This document shows, piece by piece, positions 1 through 7,064 of a DNA stretch of 64,000 bases. The position numbers were made by a program, and so were the translations under genes. Positions within the stretch are counted from its first letter, which is position 1, and the number at the start of each line of letters is the position of its first letter. Origin of the DNA: Candidatus Microbacterium colombiense (lineage in GTDB: Bacteria; Actinomycetota; Actinomycetes; Actinomycetales; Microbacteriaceae); the NCBI GenBank assembly GCA_029203165.1, contig CP119308.1, forward strand, positions 1,984,001-2,048,000. Reading direction: 5' to 3'. The notes under the pieces were generated by a model, which was not told where the DNA came from, made no database searches, and was given only the letters and a program-made list of their open reading frames with translations.

Positions 1-1
1 G

Positions 2-1192
2 AGCACCGGCAGCGCCGGCGGTTCCGCAGACGGTGACACCATCGTCGTCGACATGTGGGCCGGCAGTGAGACGGACGTGGACGCACTCGAGGCCCAGGTC
101 GCGTTCGCCCAGGAGCAGAACCCGGACATCAAGATCAAGCTGCAGACGTCGCCGTGGAGCGACTTCTTCACCAAGCTCACCACGAACATGGCCAGCGGCA
201 ACATGGCCTGCATCACGGGCATGAGCGGCGCGCAGCTGGGCGGCTACACCGGTGGGTTCCGGGAACTGAGCGCGGCAGACCTCAAGACGGCCGGCATCGA
301 CTGGGCGGAGTTCAACCCCAGCGCCGACGGCATCCTGAGCTTCGAGGGCAAGGTCTACGGTGTGCCGTTCGACGTCGCCACCATGCTCGTCTACTACAAC
401 CAGGACCTCTTGACCGCGGGCGGCGCGACGACGCCGGAGATCGGCTGGACGTTCGACGATTTCGACGCGATCGCGGCGGACGCCACGAAGGACGGCAAGT
501 ACGGCTTCGGCATGGGCATGGGCGGCTACCAGTGGATGTCGATGCCGATCGCGTACTCCGCCACGCAGCCGGCCTCGGAAGACGGCACGCTCCACATCGA
601 TGACGAGGACTTCGTGGAGGCATCCACCTGGTACGCGGAACTGGTGACCGAGAAGAAGGTCGCCGCTCCCGTCTCGTCGGCATCCGACACGGGCTGGGGC
701 GAGAACCAGTACACCGGCGGCAATGCCGCGATGGCTGTCGACGGTACCTGGAACGCGGTCAGCTACCTGAACAACGAGTCCGGCTTCGCGGCCGGGATGG
801 TGCCGCTTCCCGCAGGCGTCGACGGCAACCCCGGTCCGATCCTCGGCTCCGGCTACGGCATCTCGGCGAACTGCGAGAACCCCGAGGCCGCGCTCAAGGT
901 GATGGGCTCGCTCCTGGGCGAAGACGCGCAGGACTACATCGCGTCGTCCGGCCGTTCCTACCCGGCGCGCATCTCCTCCCAGCCGCTGTACTTCGAGTCC
1001 ATCGACGAGGAGTACCGCGAGCAGGTGCAGTCCGTCTTCGAGGCGGCTTTCGCCGACACCGTGCCGCTGTACATGACGAAGAACTGGCAGAAGCTCGACA
1101 GCTACATCCAGCCCAACCTCGTCAGCGTCTACAACGGCCAGATGTCGATGGAGGAGCTGCTGACCAACGCGCAGACCCAGTTCGGCGAGTGA
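2..1192 (+). CDS. Sugar ABC transporter solute-binding protein (5' truncated by window)
   Basis: Extracellular lipid-anchored binding protein of a carbohydrate ABC importer (SBP family 1). The frame is open to the first base, so the signal peptide and lipobox lie outside the window; what remains starts with a Ser/Gly/Ala-rich linker (STGSAGGSADGD) followed by the mature fold beginning VVDMWAG. Internal features fit the family: aromatic residues near GMGMGGYQWM and a ligand-facing AMAVDGTWNAVSYL segment. It is followed after 49 bp by two permeases and then by sugar-processing enzymes, so it is the specificity subunit of that operon. The gene for the ATPase is not seen; such importers often share a distant MsiK-type ATPase. 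The substrate is inferred to be a fucosylated sugar from the downstream GH29 gene. Confidence 0.9.
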   Translation, partial: STGSAGGSADGDTIVVDMWAGSETDVDALEAQVAFAQEQNPDIKIKLQTSPWSDFFTKLTTNMASGNMACITGMSGAQLGGYTGGFRELSAADLKTAGIDWAEFNPSADGILSFEGKVYGVPFDVATMLVYYNQDLLTAGGATTPEIGWTFDDFDAIAADATKDGKYGFGMGMGGYQWMSMPIAYSATQPASEDGTLHIDDEDFVEASTWYAELVTEKKVAAPVSSASDTGWGENQYTGGNAAMAVDGTWNAVSYLNNESGFAAGMVPLPAGVDGNPGPILGSGYGISANCENPEAALKVMGSLLGEDAQDYIASSGRSYPARISSQPLYFESIDEEYREQVQSVFEAAFADTVPLYMTKNWQKLDSYIQPNLVSVYNGQMSMEELLTNAQTQFGE

Positions 1193-1241
1193 CCGGACTT
1201 CGTCCGCAGCAGCAGTACCAGAGAAAGAACAAGAAACTGAG

Positions 1242-2147
1242 ATGACGATCACGACGAGACGTCGAGGATCGCTCGCCAAGGTGGAAGGCCGTCAGGCGCT
1301 GGGCTTCGCAAGCCCAGCCCTGATCGGTCTCGCCGTGTTCACGATCGTGCCCGTGGGGCTGTCGATCGTGATGAGCGTCTTCGACTGGCCGACATTCGGC
1401 GAACGAACCTTCAACGGTGTGGACAACTACGTCAAGCTGTTCACCAGCAGTCCCGACTTCTGGCCGGCGCTGCGCAACTCGGCGGTGTACACGCTGCTCT
1501 ACGTGCCGTTGAGCGTCGCTCTCTCGCTCGTGCTCGCTCTCGGGCTCGGCCCGCGGATCCGCGGGCGTGGGGCACTGCGCGTGCTCTTCTTCATCCCGGT
1601 CGTGACGCCGATGGTGGCGAACGTGCTCGTGTGGAAGATGATGCTGCAGCCCCAGGGACTGTTCAACGGACTGTCCCAGACCTGGTTCGGCATCCAACTG
1701 CCCAACTTCCTGGCCGACCCGTCGTGGGCGATGATCATGGTCGTCGTGATGAGCGTCTGGCAGGGCCTCGGCTACAACATGCTGATCTTCTCGGCTGCAC
1801 TCGAGCAGCTTCCCGAAAGCGTGCTCGAAGCGGCGAGCATCGACGGTGCGCAGGGATTCCGGCGGGCCTGGAGCATCATCATCCCGATGATCTCTCCCTC
1901 CATCTTCTTCGCCACCATCATGACGATGATCACGTCGCTGCAGGTGTTCGTGCAACCGCAGATGCTCACCGGTGGTGGCCCCGGCAACGCGACGAAGCCG
2001 CTCGTGATGTACATCTGGGAGCAGGGCTTCACCTTCGGCGACCTCGGCCTCGCTGCGGCTGCGGCATGGATCCTGTTCGCCATCATCATCGCGATCACCG
2101 GTCTGCAGTTCGCCGCACAGAAGAAGTGGGTGCACTATGAGCACTGA
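1242..2147 (+). CDS. Sugar ABC transporter permease (MalF/UgpA type)
   Basis: Inner-membrane permease of a carbohydrate ABC importer, 301 aa with about six membrane segments. The EAA loop that contacts the ATPase is visible as EAASIDGAQGFRRAWSIIIP. The first membrane helix follows a short basic N-terminus (TRRRGSLAKVEGR), as usual for the MalF-like partner in Gram-positives, which lacks the large periplasmic loop of enteric MalF. The start ATG follows an A-rich stretch rather than a strong Shine-Dalgarno. Its last 11 bp overlap the second permease, so the two are translationally coupled. Confidence 0.93.
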   Translation: MTITTRRRGSLAKVEGRQALGFASPALIGLAVFTIVPVGLSIVMSVFDWPTFGERTFNGVDNYVKLFTSSPDFWPALRNSAVYTLLYVPLSVALSLVLALGLGPRIRGRGALRVLFFIPVVTPMVANVLVWKMMLQPQGLFNGLSQTWFGIQLPNFLADPSWAMIMVVVMSVWQGLGYNMLIFSAALEQLPESVLEAASIDGAQGFRRAWSIIIPMISPSIFFATIMTMITSLQVFVQPQMLTGGGPGNATKPLVMYIWEQGFTFGDLGLAAAAAWILFAIIIAITGLQFAAQKKWVHYEH

Positions 2148-3051
2148 GACCGTCACCACGCGCACGCCCCGTGCCGAACGTGAACGCCGCGATCGCGGGC
2201 GCTCTCGTGGAGCGACCACGACGCCGGGGGCGCGCATTCGCCTGATCCTCGCGCATGTCGGCATCTACATCGCTGCGCTGATCTTCATCTCCCCGCTCAT
2301 CTACGCGTTCTTCTCCGCGCTCAAGCCGAACGCCGAGATGTTCTCCATGCCGCCGACGCTCGTGGGTTCTGAGCTGCGGTGGAGCAACTTCGTGGACGTC
2401 TTCGCCTACGGACCCTTCGTCACCTACATCATGAACTCGTTCATCGTGGCGATCCTCGGCACCCTCGTCGTGCTGGTCGTGTCGACCACGGCGGGTTACG
2501 CCTTCGGTCGTCTGCGCTGGAAGGGCCGTGATGCGGTCTTCGTGCTGTTCCTCGCGACGTTGATGGTGCCGGCCGAGGTGCTGGTCATCCCGATGTTCCA
2601 GGTGATGCAGTGGTTCGACTGGGTGGACACCTACCAGGCGCTCGTGCTGCCCTTCGCCTTCGGCGCGTTCGGGACCTTCCTGATGCGGCAGTTCTTCCGC
2701 GGCATCCCCTACGAGCTCGAAGAGGCTGCCCGTGTCGACGGCGCGGGCCCCGTGCGCTCGTTCCTGCAGATCATCCTGCCCCTGTCGAAGTCCGCGGTCG
2801 CGGTGCTCGCGGTGTTCACCTTCCTGACCTTCTGGAACAGCTATCTGTGGCCGCTGATCGTCACGGTGGACTACAACGCCCACGGGACGCTCCCGGTCGG
2901 ACTCGCGAGCTTCGCGGGCCTCACCGGTACGCGGTGGGATCTGCAGATGGCCGCCGCGATCATCTCGATGATCCCCACGACGCTGCTCGTGATCGTGCTG
3001 CAGAAGCATCTGGTCAAGGGCATCGCGATGGCCGGCCTCGGCGGACGCTGA
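2137..3051 (+). CDS. Sugar ABC transporter permease (MalG/UgpE type)
   Basis: Second permease subunit, 304 aa, forming a heterodimer with the preceding gene product. The EAA loop reads EEAARVDGAGPVRSFLQIILP near residue 200, followed by the last transmembrane helices. The N-terminus is long and basic (Arg-rich to about residue 35) before the first helix. The gene starts inside the 3' end of the upstream permease (11 bp overlap). The next gene, a ROK kinase, begins 32 bp after its stop, which fits one polycistronic unit for uptake and phosphorylation of a sugar. Confidence 0.93.
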   Translation: MSTETVTTRTPRAERERRDRGRSRGATTTPGARIRLILAHVGIYIAALIFISPLIYAFFSALKPNAEMFSMPPTLVGSELRWSNFVDVFAYGPFVTYIMNSFIVAILGTLVVLVVSTTAGYAFGRLRWKGRDAVFVLFLATLMVPAEVLVIPMFQVMQWFDWVDTYQALVLPFAFGAFGTFLMRQFFRGIPYELEEAARVDGAGPVRSFLQIILPLSKSAVAVLAVFTFLTFWNSYLWPLIVTVDYNAHGTLPVGLASFAGLTGTRWDLQMAAAIISMIPTTLLVIVLQKHLVKGIAMAGLGGR

Positions 3052-3083
3052 TCATGATCGACCCCCAGCAGGACAGGACCACC

Positions 3084-4040
3084 ATGCCCTTCATCGACCC
3101 GCCGGCATACGCCGTCGGCATCGTCGGCATCGTCGGCATCGACATCGGCGGCACCAAGATCGGCGGACTGCTGGTCTCCGACGACGGGGCGGTGCTGGCG
3201 CGCGGCAGCGTACCGGCACCGGCCAGTCTCGGGGGTGGAGCGATGGCGGATGCCGCCGCGGCGCTCGCACTCGACCTCGCCGCGCGCGCCGATGTGGCGC
3301 TGGCGGCTGTGGGCGTCGGCGCCGCCGGTGTGATCGACCACGCGACCGGCACCGTGCGCGCGGCCTCTGCGACCTTCGTCGACTGGGCGGGTTTCCCGCT
3401 GGCCGATGAACTGGAGTCGCGACTCTCGGTACCGGTGCGGGTCGAGAACGACGTGAACGCGTTCCTCCTCGGCGAGGTGGCCGCGGCGGACCGCTCGGAG
3501 CATGACGTGCTCGGAGTCATGCTCGGCACCGGCGTCGGCGGTGCGGTGATCATCGACGGTGAACTGCGCCACGGCCCCCACGGTGCAGCCGGCGAGATCG
3601 GTCACACCCCGGGATACAGCGATCTCGTCTGCACCTGCGGCCAGATCGGACACCTGGAGACGCTCGCGTCGGGCACCTCGATCGGGCGTCGCTACGCCGA
3701 GCTTGCCGGGGGCGAGGTCCTCGACGCGCGCGTCGTCGCCGAGCGCGCACGCGCCGGGGATGATGCGGCGATCGCCGTGTTCCGCGCGGCGGGCCGAGCG
3801 CTCGCCCTGGCCTGCGCGAGCGCTGCGACGTTGCTCGACCTTCCGCACGCGATCGTCGGCGGGGGAGTGTCGAGCGCGTGGGACCTGCTCGAGCCCGCGA
3901 TCGAGGACACCCTGCGCACCGACTCCCCGGTATCCGGGCTCCCGTTGCGCATCACCCCGGCCAGGCTCGGAGGCGACGCGGTCGCGCTCGGAGCCATCGA
4001 GACGGCTCGACGCGCTCTCGTGCTCGTCGGCGCCCCCTGA
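3084..4040 (+). CDS. ROK family sugar kinase
   Basis: Predicted cytosolic kinase of the ROK family (glucokinase, fructokinase, N-acetylsugar kinase), 318 aa from the chosen start. The phosphate-binding motif DIGGTKIGG is near the N-terminus and there is no helix-turn-helix domain, so it is an enzyme rather than a NagC/XylR repressor. The zinc site reads CTCGQIGHLE, with His in place of the usual third Cys of CxCGxxGC. I chose ATG 3084 because AGGA lies 5 nt before it; ATG 3054 in the same frame is the alternative. Just before the catalytic motif the protein has GIVGIVGID, encoded by three copies of the 9-mer gtcggcatc. Substrate unknown; the context suggests a monosaccharide released in the operon. 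Confidence 0.88.
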   Translation: MPFIDPPAYAVGIVGIVGIDIGGTKIGGLLVSDDGAVLARGSVPAPASLGGGAMADAAAALALDLAARADVALAAVGVGAAGVIDHATGTVRAASATFVDWAGFPLADELESRLSVPVRVENDVNAFLLGEVAAADRSEHDVLGVMLGTGVGGAVIIDGELRHGPHGAAGEIGHTPGYSDLVCTCGQIGHLETLASGTSIGRRYAELAGGEVLDARVVAERARAGDDAAIAVFRAAGRALALACASAATLLDLPHAIVGGGVSSAWDLLEPAIEDTLRTDSPVSGLPLRITPARLGGDAVALGAIETARRALVLVGAP

Positions 4041-4072
4041 CCGTGAACACCGCACCGACCGAGGAGCCGCAC

Positions 4073-5650
4073 GTGACCGAACGACCCGACGCCAGCGAGA
4101 TCTGGATGGGCCCGCTGCCGCCCATCACCGACGGCGGGCTGTCTCGTCCGCGCATCGGTATCGCCGGGATCTCGATCGAGTCGAGCACCTTCTCCCCGCA
4201 CATCTCCGGCGAGGAGGCGTTCACGATCCGCACCGGTGACGCCCTGCGTGAGTACTATCCCTTCCTCGACGAAGGACGCGAGCTGGCAGGCGCCGCCGAG
4301 TGGGTGCCGCTCACCCATGGGCGATCGCTGCCCGGCGGTGCCGTCGATCCCGAGACCTATCAGCGCATGAAGAACGCGATCCTCGCCGGCATCCGCGCGG
4401 ACGGCCCGTTCGACGGGTTCTTCTTCGACATCCACGGCGCGATGAGCGTGGTGGGGCTGGACGATGCCGAGGGTGATCTCGCGACCTCGGTGCGCGAGGC
4501 GCTGGGCGAGGACACCCTCGTCTCCACGTCGATGGATCTGCACGGCAACGTGTCCGAGGTGCTGCGCGACGCGGTCGATCTGCTCACCTGCTACCGGATG
4601 GCGCCGCACGAGGATTGGTTGAACACCAAGGAACGGGCGGTGTGGAATCTGCTCGCCCGCCTGCGGGGTTCGCACGGAGCGGATCCGCGCCTTCGTCGTC
4701 CCTTCAGTGCCTGGGTGCCGGTTCCGGTGCTGCTCCCCGGTGAGAAGACCAGCACCCGGATGGAGCCGGCGGCAGGGATCTACGCACAGCTTCCCGAGAT
4801 CGAAGCCCAGGACGGCGTCGTCGACGCGTCGGTGTGGATCGGCTACGCCTGGGCGGACGAGCCCCGATGCCAGGCCTACGTCGTGGTCACAGGTGACGAC
4901 CGGGTGCTCATCGCCCGGGAGGCGGAGCGTGTCGCGCGAATGTTCTGGGATGCGCGCGCGGACTTCGTCTTCGTCGCCGAGACGGGGACGCTCGAGGAAT
5001 CACTCGCCCGCGCTCTGGACGCGCAGGCGCCGCATCCCTATCTGATCTCCGATTCCGGCGACAACCCCACCGCCGGGGGAGCGGGCGATGTCACCTGGAC
5101 GCTCGCCCGACTGCTGGAGCGGCCCGAGCTCACCGACAGAAATCGCACGACGCTCGTCGCCTCGATCTTCGACCGGGCTGCGGTGGAGCGGGCCGTGGCC
5201 GCCGGCGAAGGGGCGACCGTGACTCTCGATGCCGGAGCCGGTGTCGACGACGGGCCGCACGGCCCCGTGGCGATCAGCGGAACCGTCTTCTCGATCACCG
5301 AGGGCGACCCGGTCGCCGGCACGCAGGTCGTGATCGCGGTCGGCGGTGTGCATGCCATCATCACGGAGCGGCGCAAGCCGTTCCATCACCTCGACGACTT
5401 CCGGATGCTGGGACTCGAACCCACGACGGCAGACATCGTCGTGGTGAAGATCGGGTACCTCGAGCCCGAACTCTATGAGCTGGCTGCCGGATGGACCCTC
5501 GCGCTCACACCCGGTGGCGTCGATCAGGATCTGCTCCGCCTCGGGCACCACCGCCTCCGCCCCGGTGTCTACCCGTTCGACACGCAGGGCGAGCCGGACC
5601 TGACCGCCGTGGTCACCCGCCGCGGTGAGAGAGAGGACGACTCCGCATGA
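4073..5650 (+). CDS. M81 family metallohydrolase (MlrC-like)
   Basis: Homolog of MlrC, the last enzyme of microcystin breakdown (peptidase family M81), 525 aa. An N-terminal DUF1485 domain carries the probable zinc ligands: DIHGAMSVVG, SMDLHGNVSE and RMAPHEDWLNT. The C-terminal MlrC domain has the typical SDSGDNPTAGGAGD segment. There is no signal peptide. GTG 4073 is preferred because GAGGAG sits 6 nt upstream; GTG 4043 is in frame. The stop overlaps the fucosidase start as ATGA, so the two are coupled. Many M81 proteins lie in sugar or peptide transport clusters with no known substrate. A role on a glycoconjugate or amide-linked sugar is an inference only. Confidence 0.88.
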   Translation: MTERPDASEIWMGPLPPITDGGLSRPRIGIAGISIESSTFSPHISGEEAFTIRTGDALREYYPFLDEGRELAGAAEWVPLTHGRSLPGGAVDPETYQRMKNAILAGIRADGPFDGFFFDIHGAMSVVGLDDAEGDLATSVREALGEDTLVSTSMDLHGNVSEVLRDAVDLLTCYRMAPHEDWLNTKERAVWNLLARLRGSHGADPRLRRPFSAWVPVPVLLPGEKTSTRMEPAAGIYAQLPEIEAQDGVVDASVWIGYAWADEPRCQAYVVVTGDDRVLIAREAERVARMFWDARADFVFVAETGTLEESLARALDAQAPHPYLISDSGDNPTAGGAGDVTWTLARLLERPELTDRNRTTLVASIFDRAAVERAVAAGEGATVTLDAGAGVDDGPHGPVAISGTVFSITEGDPVAGTQVVIAVGGVHAIITERRKPFHHLDDFRMLGLEPTTADIVVVKIGYLEPELYELAAGWTLALTPGGVDQDLLRLGHHRLRPGVYPFDTQGEPDLTAVVTRRGEREDDSA

Positions 5651-6996
5651 TGAACTTCGAGAAGCGCACAGGACCCGAGCTCGGCGACGCCGCGCCGGAG
5701 TATCCGACCCGCGATGTGCCGGAGTGGTACCGCGATGCGAAGCTCGGATTCTTCGTGCACTGGGGTCTCTACTCGGTGCCCGCGTGGGCCGTGCAGCACG
5801 GCGAGGGAGTGAACATTCCCACCGAGGATGCCTATGCCTGGCACCAGTACGCCGAGTGGTACGGCAACACGGTGCGCATCGCCGGAAGTCCGACCTGGGA
5901 GCGGCACCAGCGCCTGTACGGAGCCGGCACGTCCTACGAGGATCTCGCGGACCGATGGGACGCGTCGGCCTTCGATGCCGATTCGTTCGTTGCCGAGCTG
6001 GTGGGGGCGGGAGCGAAGTACATCGTGCCGACCACCAAGCACCATGAGGGTTTCTGTCTCTGGGGTACGGGCACGACCGATTTCAACGCCGTCGAGCGAG
6101 GGCCTCGTCGAGACCTCATCGCGGAGTTCCACGACGCCACGCGCCGTGCCGGCGCGAAGTTCGGCGTCTACTTCTCCGGGGCGCTGGACTGGCACGTCAG
6201 CGACTTCCCGGCGATCGAGTCCGACACCGACCTGTTCCGGTACCGCCGTAATGACGAGCACTTCGCGCGGTACTCCGCTGCCCAGCTCGACGAGCTCGTC
6301 CAGCGGTTCTCGCCGGACATGCTCTGGAACGACATCGAGTGGCCGGATGGTGGCAAGGGGAGTGATGACTTCGCGGTGGCCGCCCTGCTCGAGCGCTATT
6401 TCGACGCGGTACCCGACGGAGTGGTCAACGACCGCTGGGGCGTGCCGTTCCACGGCGTCCTCACCCGTGAATACACCGACGTCCCGGAGATCATCCCGGA
6501 ACCCTGGGAGTCGACGCGCGGCCTCGGCTACTCGTTCGGCTTCAACCAGGCCGAGGACTCCGGGCACTCGCTGTCTGGCGCGGCATTGATCCGACTGCTG
6601 GTCGACGTGGTCGCCAAGAACGGCAACCTCCTGATCAATGTCGGCCCGGCCGCTGACGGCTCGATCCCGGAGCTGCAGCGCGCCGCGATGCGCGAGCTCG
6701 GCTCCTGGCTCGAGATCAACGGACAGGCGATCTACGGCACACGCCCGTGGATCCGTATGGGCGAGTCGGTGGGTGCTCCGCTTCGGTACACGCGTACGGG
6801 TTCGGTGGTGCATGTCCTCGCGCTCGAGCCCAGTGCGGGGGAGTTCCTCCTGGCGCCGGAGTTGCGATCCGCCGGGTTGCGGTGGGCGGACGGCAGCGAA
6901 GCCCGGGCCGTGCAGCGTGACGGGCAGAGCGTGGTGGTCATCCCGGACGAGCGTCGATCGGCGGCCGTCGTGGTGCTCTCCGCAGAGACGGCCTAA
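5647..6996 (+). CDS. Alpha-L-fucosidase, GH29
   Basis: Retaining glycoside hydrolase family 29, 449 aa, predicted to release L-fucose from fucosylated oligosaccharides. The family opening motif FFVHWGLYSVPAW is near residue 35, the substrate-binding PTTKHHEGF follows, and the catalytic nucleophile is expected at Asp229 in LWNDIEWP, by analogy with the Asp of the Thermotoga fucosidase WND motif. LLINVGPAADGSIPE near residue 330 is also typical. No signal peptide is present, so it should act in the cytosol on imported sugars. It is the last gene of the ABC-ROK-M81 operon and overlaps the M81 stop by 4 bp. Confidence 0.92.
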   Translation: MMNFEKRTGPELGDAAPEYPTRDVPEWYRDAKLGFFVHWGLYSVPAWAVQHGEGVNIPTEDAYAWHQYAEWYGNTVRIAGSPTWERHQRLYGAGTSYEDLADRWDASAFDADSFVAELVGAGAKYIVPTTKHHEGFCLWGTGTTDFNAVERGPRRDLIAEFHDATRRAGAKFGVYFSGALDWHVSDFPAIESDTDLFRYRRNDEHFARYSAAQLDELVQRFSPDMLWNDIEWPDGGKGSDDFAVAALLERYFDAVPDGVVNDRWGVPFHGVLTREYTDVPEIIPEPWESTRGLGYSFGFNQAEDSGHSLSGAALIRLLVDVVAKNGNLLINVGPAADGSIPELQRAAMRELGSWLEINGQAIYGTRPWIRMGESVGAPLRYTRTGSVVHVLALEPSAGEFLLAPELRSAGLRWADGSEARAVQRDGQSVVVIPDERRSAAVVVLSAETA

Positions 6997-7010
6997 AGCG
7001 AGAACTCCTG

Positions 7011-7052
7011 ACGGCGCCGTGGAGCAGTTGCACGGCGCCGTCGAGCAGCTGC
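7011..7052. repeat. Two tandem 21-bp units, each with a 10-bp palindrome
   Basis: Two copies of a 21-bp unit (7011-7031 and 7032-7052, 19 of 21 identical) lie in the 68-bp gap between the converging fucosidase and dehydrogenase genes. Each begins with the self-complementary ACGGCGCCGT, so the two copies can also pair with each other. The position suggests a bidirectional transcription end, but no T-tract follows. Confidence 0.5.
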
Positions 7053-7064
7053 ACGCGCTGTCGC

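Noticed and set aside
2871..4055. Long minus-strand frames opposite the ROK kinase and similar ones opposite smc, recG, pepN and others
   Set aside because: They are Arg/His/Gly/Asp-rich shadows created by the GC-rich third-position bias of the real genes; no recognisable domains and no ribosome sites.
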